Assembly: GCF_000227115.2 (NCBI RefSeq)
Contig: NC_016487.1
Coordinates: forward strand, 372,001-436,000
DNA: 64,000 nucleotides
DNA from: Naumovozyma dairenensis CBS 421
Taxonomy: Eukaryota > Ascomycota > Saccharomycetes > Saccharomycetales > Saccharomycetaceae
Reading direction: 5' to 3'
Position 1 is the first letter of the stretch; the number at the start of each line of letters is the position of its first letter. The notes under the pieces are model-generated. The model was given only the letters and a program-made list of their open reading frames with translations, was not told where the DNA came from and made no database searches. Positions 12,245 to 22,503 of the stretch are shown one piece after another. A program made the translations under genes and the position numbers.

Positions 12245-13486
12245 GACAATGTACCTATATTTTTCTTTTGTGGTTGATGATTTATTCTTATTTGAAGATA
12301 TAAAATGTTTTAGTTACATAGATCAAGAGGAAGTATTGGAGACCAAAGAAAGATTACAAGATGGGAACGGAGCACTATATGTATATATATATATATATAT
12401 ATTACACAATTGTTATATGTAAGAAGAGGATGAGTAGTCATGCTGATAATAAGTGTATGCACATTGAATGAAATTGTTGATTAAAAAACCGAACCTGGAA
12501 GCTGAAAGTGTCTGGGTAGCTAACGCTGATTAGAACAGTACGGGAGTCCGTTGAGTGAATATACGTATGTTTTGTGGTCAGCGGTTAATTCAAGTCGACA
12601 GCTTGATACGTAACTGTTTATTGTTGTTAAACTGTTGAGTTATGTTACTTACTCAGTGACTAGTGCCCAATTGCTAGTGCTCGGGACAATTGAATAATTA
12701 ATTAAATAATTAATTTGTTGTGGCGGAAGAGACAACAATGGAACGGAGACAGACAGACAGATAGACAGACAGACAGCCAAACGGACATAGATAGATAGTA
12801 GTGCTGCGAGTTTGTGTTGCACAACAAATTGGCACACTCACTAAATCAAAAGCCTATACGCAGTTCAACCACGTAAGGTAAGGACTGCAGCAAGCCAAGC
12901 CAGAATCTTATCAGCTATTGCTTGTTAAGTGTTAACTCGGAATCATCGGAGGTTCCTTCGCCCGTCGCTGTTCGTCTGATGTCCTCAGTTTCGGAGTCTC
13001 CGCTGAATAAAAAAACGCGGGCCCGTGGAACACCAGCCGTTATTTCCATGGACATCGGAGAGTAAGATCACAATCCGCTTGAGGATGTGAAGGCTCCGTT
13101 GCACGTGCACCAAAATATGAAGTATCCGCCTGGCAAAAGACGGATGATTAAAGACACAATGAGCCGCGGGTGGCCCCACGGGTAGCAGATCTGCGAAGGC
13201 AAGGCCAATGTCTGGGGAAGAAATAGTAATAATAATAATAATAGGAATAGTAAAAATACTAATAATAAGCGATCTTCGTTAGCCAGAGGCAAGACAACAG
13301 AAGACAAGGACGCTTAGTGTCTAGAATAGCATATTAATAATAAACTAGAACTTTCCTCTCAGTTGGCAAAGTACGCAGCCTTTTGTTTTTTTACCAATAC
13401 TTAATCTGCTCCTCCCCATAGTATACTCTTATAAAGAACAGAACGGAAGATATATCTCCTCTCCAGCAAAAAAAAAAGTTATTATA
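12245..13486. promoter_or_regulatory. OLE1-SDS23 divergent promoter region with microsatellites
   Basis: This 1.24-kb divergent region contains an AT dinucleotide run (about 12382-12402), a GACA/GATA tetranucleotide run (about 12748-12777) and a TAA trinucleotide run (about 13226-13246). The part at 12940-13200 is more GC-rich, as in many yeast regulatory regions. Short frames across it are artefacts of the repeats. OLE1 is tightly regulated by fatty acids and oxygen in S. cerevisiae, which fits a long promoter, but I did not identify a specific operator. Confidence 0.55.
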
Positions 13487-15187
13487 ATGCCGAATTCGAA
13501 TGATAATACTTCGAGAATTACTGATAGACATACTTCCATCGTGGAAATGTTATCTACTCCGCCTCAACTACCAACTCTAACTCACACGAGAACAAACGAA
13601 TCCATAAATTCATCTTCCAACAATTCAATTACTTCATCATTATCGATGAATTCTTTAAATGATGAATTATCAAAAATCAACACGAATCCTTTATCGAATA
13701 ATAATAATAGCACTATAGTCACACCGTACACCACTCTAAATAATAATATCAATGACTCAACTTCAACCGCAACTATTCCTATCCCATTCCCATCAAATGA
13801 GACCTTCCTAAAGAATAATAATAATAATGCTAGTAGAAATAGTAGCGAGAATATTGTAAACAACAATGAAATAATCAATTCAAATACCCAGATACAATGG
13901 CAATCGATTAAATTATTCCAATTAATTGAAACAAATAAATTAATAACCATAGATGGATCAATCTCTGTTGAAGAAGCATTCAACACTTTAATTAAACATC
14001 ATTTAACTTCATTACCTGTATCTTTATCTTTATCAACCGTTGATAATTCAACTTCAAAAAATGATTATTTGACTTTTGATTATAATGATTTAAATTCATA
14101 CCTATTATTAGTATTAAATAAAATTAAAGTGTCAAATGAAAAGATAACAAAAGATTGTCAAAATGGGAAAATGGTCCCCGTAGGTGAAATCATTAAATTA
14201 ACACCAAAAAATCAATTTGTTAAATTATCCAAATTAGATGATTTATCCACTGTAATTAGTATATTAGGCTCAGGAGTTCATAGAATCGCTATAATGGAAG
14301 GTCATAAAATAGTAGGAATATTGTCTCAACGTCGTCTAATTAAATATCTTTGGGATAATGCAAGATTATTTAGTGATTTACAACCATTATTTAATTCCTC
14401 TTTGAAAGATTTACAAATCGGTTCAATGGTAACAACTAAAAATAAGTTTTCCAAATCTCGTATCATATCAATTAATGGCAACCAACCATTAATTGATGCT
14501 CTTTTCAAAATGCATCAAGAAAGAATTTCATCCATAGCAGTAATTGATACTCAAAATAATTTGATTGGTAATATTTCAGTAACAGACGTGAAACATGTAA
14601 CAAGAACATCACAATATCCATTATTAAATAAATCATGTCGTCATTTCATTTCAATCATTTTAAATTTACGTGGCCTGGAAAATGGTAAAGATTCTTTCCC
14701 AATTTTCCATGTTTATCCAACAAGTTCTCTTGGTAGAACTTTAGCTAAATTAGTCGCAACAAAAGCTCATAGATTATGGATTGTTCAACCACCGATAGAA
14801 TCTTCATCGTCTGCGTCATCTTCATCATCTTCATCTATATCAAATTCACCAGCGTCAAATTCAACTGCAACAGTGTCCGTTTCTCCAACTAAAAACTTCA
14901 CTTCATTGGCCACCCCAACAGGAACAACAATGTCATCTTCATCTTCTTCTTCTATTGTTTCAGGAACATCAACAACTTCTTCTTCAACAAATTTATTAAC
15001 ATCACCAAATTTATATGAAAAGGAATATCGTGCAGGTAAATTAATCGGTGTGGTATCCTTAACTGATATCTTAAACTTATTAGCTAGAAAACAACCTCAA
15101 CATAAACAATTAGATCCACAAACTGCAAGAAAACAAAGAGGACATTCTTCATCTTCTTTATCATCTGCTTCATCGTCTACAGCGTAA
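13487..15187 (+). CDS. SDS23: SDS23, CBS-domain regulator of APC/C and PP2A
   Basis: The 566-residue protein belongs to the Sds23/Moc1 family, AMPK-gamma-like proteins with four CBS motifs that act in cell separation, APC/C regulation and nutrient response. The first ~130 residues are Asn/Ser-rich and low complexity. CBS repeats follow: NKLITIDGSISVEEAFNTLI, KLDDLSTVISILGSGVHRIAIMEG with IVGILSQRRLIKYL, QPLIDALFKMHQERISSIAVI with LIGNISVTDVKHVT, and a last repeat (GRTLAKLVATKAHRLWIV ... LIGVVSLTDILNLLAR) split by a ~75-residue Ser/Thr-rich insertion. The C-terminal tail is Ser-rich. S. cerevisiae has the paralogue SDS24, but the neighbours OLE1 and GEP7 indicate SDS23. Confidence 0.94.
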   Translation: MPNSNDNTSRITDRHTSIVEMLSTPPQLPTLTHTRTNESINSSSNNSITSSLSMNSLNDELSKINTNPLSNNNNSTIVTPYTTLNNNINDSTSTATIPIPFPSNETFLKNNNNNASRNSSENIVNNNEIINSNTQIQWQSIKLFQLIETNKLITIDGSISVEEAFNTLIKHHLTSLPVSLSLSTVDNSTSKNDYLTFDYNDLNSYLLLVLNKIKVSNEKITKDCQNGKMVPVGEIIKLTPKNQFVKLSKLDDLSTVISILGSGVHRIAIMEGHKIVGILSQRRLIKYLWDNARLFSDLQPLFNSSLKDLQIGSMVTTKNKFSKSRIISINGNQPLIDALFKMHQERISSIAVIDTQNNLIGNISVTDVKHVTRTSQYPLLNKSCRHFISIILNLRGLENGKDSFPIFHVYPTSSLGRTLAKLVATKAHRLWIVQPPIESSSSASSSSSSSISNSPASNSTATVSVSPTKNFTSLATPTGTTMSSSSSSSIVSGTSTTSSSTNLLTSPNLYEKEYRAGKLIGVVSLTDILNLLARKQPQHKQLDPQTARKQRGHSSSSLSSASSSTA

Positions 15188-15546
15188 TTTGTTTGTCATA
15201 TTTATCCCTCGCCCTCTTTGCGTTGTTTATTTATTTATCTATTTATATAGTTATTGATCCTCCATACTCACATAAAATCTTGTTTAGTTCTTACTTCTTT
15301 ACTTTTTCATGATAAAATACAACTCGTAAATTACCATGATCTTAAGGCCCATCACGATACGTAATAGTTGTCCTCCATTTCCTTTGGATCTAAATCTCTG
15401 ACATCTAAAATTATAGGTAACGCGCGAAATCCTTTAAAAATGGTCACCATCAATTTATTTATTTAACAAAGAGATGCATTTATATATTTACTCGAGCTTT
15501 TAACAAAATTCTATCAATACGGAAAATCCATTGGCATACTTAAACA
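15188..15546. promoter_or_regulatory. SDS23-GEP7 intergenic region
   Basis: This is a 0.36-kb AT-rich spacer between two genes read in the same direction. I see nothing beyond the expected 3' end and promoter. Confidence 0.45.
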
Positions 15547-16323
15547 ATGTTGATCACTTTAATGGTATCGAAACATCGATCACCTATCAATACAATCTCT
15601 ATTTTAAAACAAGTACGACTCACTCAATCATATTCGAATCCACCAGCTTCATTATTAAAGAAACGGAAAATTCGTTTACAAAATTATAACGGTGGTGGGA
15701 TTGATGACTCTAATAATACACCTAAGGATCTAATCATGACATCCTTAAGAGACGTATGGTCATTATTTCAACCAAATTCAATGAATCAAGAAGATGATGA
15801 TATAATAGAGAAGGAAAAATACTTGAAATTAATTTTTGAAAAGGTAGAATCTAACCATCTTTTAAAATTGTTTAAATTGTCATCTTCAACTGCTAGTATA
15901 CCTACGGATTTATTAGAATCAAAGTTTGAAAACATTTCTCAAATTGATAAAGATGTTATAGAGTTAGCTATATCAAAAGAGGCAACTATTGGTTGGAATC
16001 AATGGCCTATATATTTAAAACAACTAGACTATTATTTGAAATTTGGTTCATATGGTCCGAGATCAAATATCCAATTCGAAAACGCTGCTCCATTTGTGAA
16101 TTCTGTATCATCACCGTCGTCGTCTCTAACCTCTTTTTCTGGTAAAAAAGTTAGGAAATTAAATGATGCTTATATTGACTTGTATGCAAATGATCAAGGT
16201 TCAAAGTTTTATGATCCTTTAACTACTTCTGTCCTTATTTTATCTTCAATATTATTCATAATAGGTTATATGAAGAATAATGCTCCTAACGATAGAAATG
16301 ATGAAGAAGCAGAAAGGAATTAG
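15547..16323 (+). CDS. GEP7: GEP7, mitochondrial inner-membrane protein of unknown function
   Basis: The 258-residue product corresponds to yeast Gep7 (YGL057C, about 287 residues), a mitochondrial protein with genetic links to prohibitins and phospholipid homeostasis; its biochemical role is unknown. The N terminus is basic and hydroxylated without acidic residues (MLITLMVSKHRSPINTISIL), consistent with a mitochondrial presequence. There is a helical central part and a single predicted transmembrane segment near residues 228-245 (TSVLILSSILFIIGYM), followed by an acidic tail. Assignment rests mainly on position between SDS23 and RAD6 plus the presequence and single C-terminal membrane segment. 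Confidence 0.8.
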   Translation: MLITLMVSKHRSPINTISILKQVRLTQSYSNPPASLLKKRKIRLQNYNGGGIDDSNNTPKDLIMTSLRDVWSLFQPNSMNQEDDDIIEKEKYLKLIFEKVESNHLLKLFKLSSSTASIPTDLLESKFENISQIDKDVIELAISKEATIGWNQWPIYLKQLDYYLKFGSYGPRSNIQFENAAPFVNSVSSPSSSLTSFSGKKVRKLNDAYIDLYANDQGSKFYDPLTTSVLILSSILFIIGYMKNNAPNDRNDEEAERN

Positions 16324-16544
16324 GATTTTGTACTTTTTCTCATCCATGTAAATATACATTTTTTTTGCCCCAATTATTCATAAATGCATAACGATACTTT
16401 ATATTCTATATATATCAAAAAAAAAAAAAAAAAAAGAAAACATTTTTATTTGAAATGCATCAGTTTTCTAACCATTTTTAGCGTTGTATACTATGTTGTA
16501 CATTCTATATGTTCATGATAATTATTTTTTTTTAAGTTCCATTA

Positions 16545-17075
16545 CTATACACTGCCATCTCCATCTGAACCTTCTTCTTCTCCTTCTTCTTCATCCGAAT
16601 CATCTTCCATATCATCCATGTCATCTTCCCAAGACTTCTCTACAGTTTCCTTCACTCGTTTGATATATTGAGATTTATGATCTTTAAATAAAGTAGCAGC
16701 TTCCACATTAGCCGGTGAAGCTGGGTTTGGATCATTGAACAAACTTTGAATAGAAGTCAAAATGGACGCCACATCATACGTTGGAGTCCATCTATTTTGT
16801 AAAATATCTAAACAAATCTCACCATTAGCATAAACATTTGGATGAAACATTTCACTTAAAAATTTAACATGAGGTCGGTTTATCGGATATTCTTCATCAA
16901 ATTCTAATAATAATCGGAAAGTACCATCTTCATATGGTGTCTCTGCTGGTCCAATAATCATGGCATTCCATACCATCACATTATCTGGTAAAGGTGATGC
17001 TGAAACTCCCGGTGGTGCATCTTCTTTCATACGTTTGAAATCTCTCATTAATCTTCTTCTTGCTGCTGTAGACAT
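16545..17075 (-). CDS. RAD6: RAD6, ubiquitin-conjugating enzyme E2
   Basis: The E2 monoubiquitinates histone H2B with Bre1 and PCNA with Rad18, and serves the N-degron pathway with Ubr1. The UBC fold is nearly identical to S. cerevisiae Rad6: [20 protein letters not shown], the [17 protein letters not shown] active-site motif with catalytic Cys88, and [14 protein letters not shown]. The acidic C-terminal tail characteristic of Saccharomycetaceae Rad6 is present (about 25 residues), but here it mixes Glu, Asp, Ser and Gly instead of a near-pure Asp run. The segment [12 protein letters not shown] differs from the usual NKPPHVKF. Length is 176 residues against 172. Confidence 0.98.
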   Translation of the reverse strand: MSTAARRRLMRDFKRMKEDAPPGVSASPLPDNVMVWNAMIIGPAETPYEDGTFRLLLEFDEEYPINRPHVKFLSEMFHPNVYANGEICLDILQNRWTPTYDVASILTSIQSLFNDPNPASPANVEAATLFKDHKSQYIKRVKETVEKSWEDDMDDMEDDSDEEEGEEEGSDGDGSV

Positions 17076-18034
17076 CTTTAAACAATGTGTATATGCGAGT
17101 GAGCGTACTAGAATTTTTTTTCTGACCGATCTGTCTATCTGTTTCTACCACTTGAAAGTTTATCTCTCACTTAGATAGGAACTTCTTATGTTTTATGAAC
17201 TTTTGACACCTAAGATTTGTTGTGCCTATGATTCGGTTTCAAAGTTGTTGTTTTTTTTAGCTCTGAGGAAATCTTTAGTTACTGTTAGACTACTTAATAT
17301 ATTTTAAGAGATCCGATACTCTTTATTTTGGCAATCTAGTCCTCTTTCAATACTTATGAGGTAGATACACTAACTTGTCATCTCAACCTTCAAAGGTCCT
17401 ACGTATATTTCTCACTTTGGTATCTTCAAACTGTAAATGATTAAATTTCCAGTTATTTTCAATCACGTGGACGGAAGAAAACACTGGAGTCATAGAGACC
17501 CGCTTTTGGACTTTCCTATCTTTTTACGTACTTACACATATATGTACATACGTACAAATACAGTACAAAAACAGATAAATAAATAAATTGGCATAGTATA
17601 CAAATAAGCTACTTTAGTAGTTTTTCTCATGTAAATTTATTTCCATTTGGCTTTTAGTTATTCAAGCAGAAATAAGGCTGGAACGGACGGACTTTGAATA
17701 GACGAGAATAATGCTTTACCGTTACATAAAATTGGAACTTAACGTTACTTATGAACAGATATGTTCCAAGTTAAGCGGAGTCACCCGAGATTGATATAGT
17801 TTATACATTAATATATATATTACTTACTAAGAATTAATATACATGCATATATGTGTTAGTAATCAAAAGATAAAGCATATAGCTATTGTCTATTAAGAAC
17901 ACTAGAACGTTGACCTATGTATGGTAGACTAAAGACGAGTCAGGCGAGGTTATAATAGATAAGTAGATGTATAGTAGCAGATTTTAGAAATATATAGTAC
18001 CCGTGTTTAGTAATAATATATCATTTATCATCTA
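17076..18034. promoter_or_regulatory. RAD6 promoter and PKP2 3' region
   Basis: This 0.96-kb AT-rich stretch lies upstream of RAD6 and downstream of PKP2. I found no supported frame, RNA gene or repeat; it contains TA-rich low-complexity patches near 17800-17830. Confidence 0.45.
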
Positions 18035-19570
18035 CTATACTTTATCTAATTGTAATTTGTTCGTATGCGCCATTAAATTTCCTAACTTTAAAGTTGTATC
18101 AGTTCCATATCCCGGTATAGAGTTCAATGTCAAATCACCATTCCAATATTCCGCGTAGGTCTTACACATGGCCAGACCAATACCAAGTTTATATCGTGGA
18201 GCACGTTCCAACATTTCAATGAGTGGCATTTCAAATTTATAAGCACCTTTCGTCAAATTAGGATGGCCCATTGCTTCCAAAGATGTATGTAAATATGGTC
18301 TATTTGCTGCATTGGTCCTTGTCATTTGATCATTCCCGTCGACTTTAAAAGCTTTCAACGATGATGGCGACGAAGACGACGACGATTGATATAAATGATC
18401 ATATATGGCAACAGTTTGCAATCCAGGTAATTTATGGAAATTCTCTAATGATTCAATAGATCTTTCCTTTGATTTACCAAAGGACCAAATATTTTCATCA
18501 TGATGTAAAATACCACCCGCTTTATCTGCAAACCGGAATAAAAATGAATCTTCAGTCTTAACAATAGTAACCACTATCGGTTCAGGTTTATCTATTCCTT
18601 TCCTGATATAATCTTTGATTGTTGCCTCATAAATATTTCGTAAGATCTCACCCAAGATATATTCTAAATGAGTTGGTAAGAAATAAAACTTCAATTTTGT
18701 ATCACCTTCAACGATTAATTTGGGTAAAGGAATAGAATCAAAATACATATCTTGAACAAACTTCTCGGATATTTTACTTGCTCTTATCAAGTAATCCATG
18801 GCAACACATTCTTGGAAGATATCACCCAACACTAACGTATTTTCCTTCTTACCACTCAAATAATTGGCAGTTATACTTAAATGTTCCTCCACAATCAATC
18901 TCCTTGAAATCCTTGCTCTCAGTAAACTGGATAGCAAACTATCAATCTCTTCTCTCGGCAATAAGTCCAAGACGTTACACTCCAGAGCACCCATAACTAA
19001 ATGAGGTAGATTTAAAGAATTAAAATCTTGCAAGATCCGTTTGATAAATTCACAAAACTTATAATTATCATCAATAGTTTTAATCCGAGGATATTTTCTA
19101 AATCTTTCAAAAATATTATAATATGATTCATAAACTTGGGCAAGATGGAAATTATTAACTACATTAAAAGGCAATTTTTGTAACTTATGGATCTTATGAG
19201 CCATCCTGATAGCTAATTCCTCTTTTACGAATCTTCCGGAATTTATAATCTTATGTTTAGTTAATGTCGTAGAATCGTCATAATATTGAGCTAATTGAGT
19301 CAATGAGACTGCATGAGGTGATTTTTGTAAATAGTCCTTTATAAGAACAGTATCATTATGATAATAATGCTGTGGGTTAACGTATCGTGATTCAGATCGA
19401 TAACCTTGTAATGTTTCATAGATGTACGGTGTTAATTCCTCATTGATTGGTCTCGTTGGGGAATATTTGGTGAAATCTGGGACCGATGAAATATTCGATG
19501 TCTTTACTGAATGTATATATCTTTTGGAATTTCGAAGCAGCTTACCCTTTGGAGTCAGTGATGTAAACAT
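18035..19570 (-). CDS. PKP2: PKP2, mitochondrial pyruvate dehydrogenase kinase
   Basis: The 511-residue protein is a GHKL-fold kinase that phosphorylates the E1-alpha subunit Pda1 and inhibits pyruvate dehydrogenase in the matrix. A basic N-terminal presequence (KGKLLRNSKRYIHSVK) precedes the BCDHK N-terminal helical domain (about residues 80-250). The HATPase region shows the N-box LEYILGEILRNIYEATIKD, a G1-type DKAGG, and the G2 region LGIGLAMCKTYAEYWNGDL followed by GYGTDTTLKL. A Ser-rich insert (SSSSSSPSS) lies before the G2 box. Synteny with RAD6 and YBP2 indicates PKP2 (YGL059W) over PKP1. Confidence 0.94.
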   Translation of the reverse strand: MFTSLTPKGKLLRNSKRYIHSVKTSNISSVPDFTKYSPTRPINEELTPYIYETLQGYRSESRYVNPQHYYHNDTVLIKDYLQKSPHAVSLTQLAQYYDDSTTLTKHKIINSGRFVKEELAIRMAHKIHKLQKLPFNVVNNFHLAQVYESYYNIFERFRKYPRIKTIDDNYKFCEFIKRILQDFNSLNLPHLVMGALECNVLDLLPREEIDSLLSSLLRARISRRLIVEEHLSITANYLSGKKENTLVLGDIFQECVAMDYLIRASKISEKFVQDMYFDSIPLPKLIVEGDTKLKFYFLPTHLEYILGEILRNIYEATIKDYIRKGIDKPEPIVVTIVKTEDSFLFRFADKAGGILHHDENIWSFGKSKERSIESLENFHKLPGLQTVAIYDHLYQSSSSSSPSSLKAFKVDGNDQMTRTNAANRPYLHTSLEAMGHPNLTKGAYKFEMPLIEMLERAPRYKLGIGLAMCKTYAEYWNGDLTLNSIPGYGTDTTLKLGNLMAHTNKLQLDKV

Positions 19571-20366
19571 TCCTTATGGAGTGCTCATGAGACGAAAAAG
19601 CAATATCAAACTGTTCTTACTTTCATCTCTAATCGTTAGTGTTACTCTTAATATAAGTGCGCCCGATTAATTAAATGTATATTTTTGTTAATTAATATTA
19701 TTTCAGGGCATGAACATGATTTGTTATAATCTTGATGACTATGTAACTTCTAATGGTGTAACGCAAACAATCTTAGACTGCTACTGATGCATCAACTGAG
19801 GTAGGTCGTCAATAAAACACGACTTATCCTCTGATTTTTGGGAGAGTACTACTTTCAAGAATAGCATATTGTGTGACACTAATGGAAGAAGCAAATTTCC
19901 CTAAGTCAATATGCTATTCTACAAGGATAATAACTAGGGGAGAATAGTATTAATAACATGATACTTAGAGCACTTAATCCAAAGTGAAAATGAAAATCGT
20001 TCTATATAGCATGCATATGATTTGGAGTCGGCTGGGAAGATTGTAAAAAAATGAACGATGAAAAATCTATTATTATATAATTAGAATTAGCAAAAAAGAC
20101 GGATTCATTTGAACAATAAGAATCTGAAGAAGGTTTACAAAAAATGAAAAACAGCAATAAATGGAATGAATTAATCATAGGGCCAAGGCGGCTAGAGACG
20201 TCGAGGATAGGTATATTCTGCATCTCAAGAAAACCGCGAAAAAACCGTCAACTTAGAGATATCCCGCCATAAATTGGCAAGTTATTCCATCATCAACTGA
20301 TCTGAATTATTATACTTTGTTCAGGGTGGCCAATATTCTACTTTCAGTAATTTTGAGAAGTCAACC
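19571..20366. other. PKP2-side flank of the left accessory insertion, with a perfect inverted repeat and coding-like debris
   Basis: This 0.8-kb stretch separates PKP2 from a lineage-specific gene. It carries a perfect 14-bp inverted repeat (19858-19871 and 19907-19920). At about 20050-20270 the plus strand can be read as a stop-interrupted frame containing KMKNSNKWNELIIGPRRLE, which looks coding-like but matches nothing I recognise. The minus-strand frame at 20002-20223 is not supported. Confidence 0.4.
19858..19920. repeat. Perfect 14-bp inverted repeat, 35-bp spacer
   Basis: AGAATAGCATATTG at 19858-19871 is exactly reverse-complementary to CAATATGCTATTCT at 19907-19920. The pair could form a hairpin stem or be the ends of a very small decayed element. 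I saw no flanking direct duplication. Confidence 0.7.
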
Positions 20367-20541
20367 CACTTTGTATCTGCGAAGTGTTCCCCTTCATTTA
20401 TATACGTATAGATATTGAACAATATTATAAATGGAATAAGATTCACTTGGCTTTAAACAAGAACAATCGAAACCCTATAGATGCATATTGTCTGGATGTT
20501 GCAGATGCTGTCAAGAAATTAGATAGCAACCATGATTTATA
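20367..20541 (+). pseudogene. Possible C-terminal coding remnant, unidentified
   Basis: A plus-strand frame without a start Met runs from after a stop to TAA at about 20539-20541 and ends with KKLDSNHDL. Its last ~40 residues, including IHLALNKNNRNPIDAYCLD, look coding-like. It points toward the 3' end of the duplicated gene at 20645-21292. A fragment with a loosely similar end is in the equivalent position beside the other copy (35548-35735). This may be a relic of a family co-duplicated with those genes, or chance. Confidence 0.25.
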
Positions 20542-21407
20542 AACATAAGATAACATATTCGTATCTAGCTTAACCAATCATAATTATCTATTTGAATGAC
20601 AATGCACTCGCCACGTTATCTTGAGAGATACTTAGAAGCATTATTCAGTCTTCAGAGGTCAGTATATCTTTTAAAATATCTGCCACATCTATTTCTTCGT
20701 AACTGAATAATGGATGATGATCACACAATGGCTTATAAAAATCATCAGCACTTCCTTTTATGTCGTCTTCAAGCATCTCCCCTTTATTTAAATCCATATG
20801 CTTACGGATGAAGCCTTGACGTCCATCCATTAAAAAGTCTTTAAGTTCCTTAAACTGCCGGTGCCTACCACATTGATGAGCAAATCGAACCACATCAACA
20901 TCAATTTTGTTAAAACGTTCCCATAGTCTATTGTCTGTCTGCTGTAAACAAGCTGCCAGCTGCGTCATATACTGTAAATCACTATAAAAAAACTCTGCTC
21001 CATAATCATGACGACGGAGATTAATCATGGAATAACCGATTAACCAGAAAGGTTTATATTTCTCAACAAAATAATCGTTTTTAACACCATGGATCAATAG
21101 ATTCGAAACAGCATTCTGGCAAACATATGCAGGAAATTTTGTATCATTGTTCAGTACCATATCAGCGAAAGAAGCATTGACCAATGCACCATGTTTGGCA
21201 TACTCGAAATCTTCGTATTCAATGTTGTAATTTGCAACATCTCCTGTGTAAGCGAAGTACTTATTCCATTTTCTTTTAGTATCCACAGACATGGCTTCGA
21301 TGACATTATTAAGTTATAGAATTCAATATATATGTATGAGCGATTGTGGCTTCCAATTTGGTACATAACTGTTAACATTTGACTTTACTTTCGCCAACTG
21401 TACTCGG
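20527..21407 (-). repeat. Left arm of a long inverted repeat (partner 34648-35522)
   Basis: About 880 bp is repeated in opposite orientation at 34648-35522. The arms include the whole duplicated gene, about 110 bp of 5' flank (shared stretches such as TTTTCACCGAGTA and GTTATGTACCAAATTGG) and about 115 bp of more diverged 3' flank (shared AATGCTTCTAAGTATCTCTC). The arms enclose about 13 kb with YBP2, DUO1, PYC1 and two orphan genes. Confidence 0.85.
20645..21292 (-). CDS. Unrecognised lineage-specific protein, left copy of an inverted pair
   Basis: This 215-residue protein matches no family I can name. It is rich in aromatic and acidic residues, with no signal peptide or membrane segment. The central Trp/Tyr-rich part (KYKPFWLIGYSMINL) and the C-terminal acidic end (EEIDVADILKDILTSED) look like a folded cytosolic protein. 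A second copy in opposite orientation lies at 34760-35410. Residues 1-89 differ at two positions and residues 161-215 at none, while residues 90-160 carry 16 substitutions and one inserted residue. Homology extends into the 5' flank (to about 21407) and more weakly into the 3' flank (to about 20527). The gene is inserted between PKP2 and YBP2, which are adjacent in S. cerevisiae. Two intact copies argue for a functional gene. Confidence 0.72.
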   Translation of the reverse strand: MSVDTKRKWNKYFAYTGDVANYNIEYEDFEYAKHGALVNASFADMVLNNDTKFPAYVCQNAVSNLLIHGVKNDYFVEKYKPFWLIGYSMINLRRHDYGAEFFYSDLQYMTQLAACLQQTDNRLWERFNKIDVDVVRFAHQCGRHRQFKELKDFLMDGRQGFIRKHMDLNKGEMLEDDIKGSADDFYKPLCDHHPLFSYEEIDVADILKDILTSED

Positions 21408-22503
21408 TGAAAAGTTCCAGCAAATATCCGGGTGGCGCTCGAGTAGGGTCCACACTTTTATCTTCACTTTAAGCTTTCTCCAAAAAGGCAGTAACAAGAA
21501 AATTATGGCATTAGGGGAAAATCCTAAAATACATTTAAGTCTCTCAAAGTTGTAGGGCCAATGGACCTCCCAAATCCCAAGCTTTCTCAGGTTTAGATAA
21601 CTATAGAAATAAATAGCTTTATATAAAAGCGGTGGTGGTAGACTCCTGGAAGAGGGAGGAGCTGAAATAGCGATTTGTGGTTGTGAATGATCCGACTTAC
21701 TCATATAATTCCTTGTGTGTAGCTACAAACAATCCAAAGTAGAGAACGCTTGTATATGTAACTTTAAATAAGAAAACAAGTGAACAAACTAGCAGCAACG
21801 TTTAGACGTACGTGTTTGTTAACGTTTGGAGCTTCAAAGAGGGCATAGCAATACAAGAAAGGGGAAAATATGTTCTCCGGGGCACCTCTTTTATAAAAAT
21901 GTAAAATTGTCCAAGAAGTGGCCACACCGTTCTCCCCTCCCCCCAATGGAACTTCCAACGAAATACTAATTAGGATTAACTATTTTTCTTTTTAAAGTCA
22001 AACCAAAAATTCTTCGGAGGAAACAAATTTAATTAATTATTCAGTATTAAGTTTTTTGACAGAAACCTTCCAAAAATTCAGGAAATATTAATCATTTTGA
22101 ACGACTGTGTACAGATGAGAGTAAAAAAAACCACGTACCCAGGTGGGCATGTTACGGTAGAAATAACTTTCTAGCCTACCCTACCCTACCTACTTCAAAA
22201 ACATTCTAGCCTGCTCCCTAGCTGAACCCGTAACATGCCTGGGTAACCCAAGTAGGACAGTACATAAAATTCGTTGAAACACTACTCCGTACTAAGATAT
22301 GTCTGGGTGTGATTATCGCTCGCGGGGCCTCTTTTACTTTAGAAAGAACTTAGGTATAGCCAAGAGCCGCCTCACACATTACTGAAACTATGCAGGCAGA
22401 CCTCTTATACTCAGTTCAAGAATATTCATTACGAACCTTGGGTGGGATTAAAAATAATTTTAGACAGGTCTCTGAGTCTTGACTTCTTCTAGAGTGACGC
22501 GTA
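21408..22503. other. Spacer between the two lineage-specific genes, with an inverted repeat
   Basis: This 1.1-kb region has no supported gene; the minus-strand frames at 21372-21704 and 21764-21958 show no family features. It contains an interrupted inverted repeat at 22135-22247 and, near 22301, CTGGGTGTG, a Rap1/telomere-like word that could be chance. Confidence 0.45.
22135..22247. repeat. Interrupted inverted repeat around a CCCTAC-rich core
   Basis: GCATGTTACGG (22147-22157) pairs with CCGTAACATGC (22228-22238). The flanking TACCCAGG (22137-22144) pairs with CCTGGGTA (22238-22245), with four extra bases on the left side. Between them are CTACCCTACCCTACCTAC and two copies of TTCTAGCCT. 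It lies 260-370 bp upstream of the orphan gene at 22504 and may be its regulatory region or a decayed element. Confidence 0.6.

Noticed and set aside
22301..22309. CTGGGTGTG as an interstitial telomere repeat
   Set aside because: A single 8-9 bp word is expected by chance; there is no tandem array.
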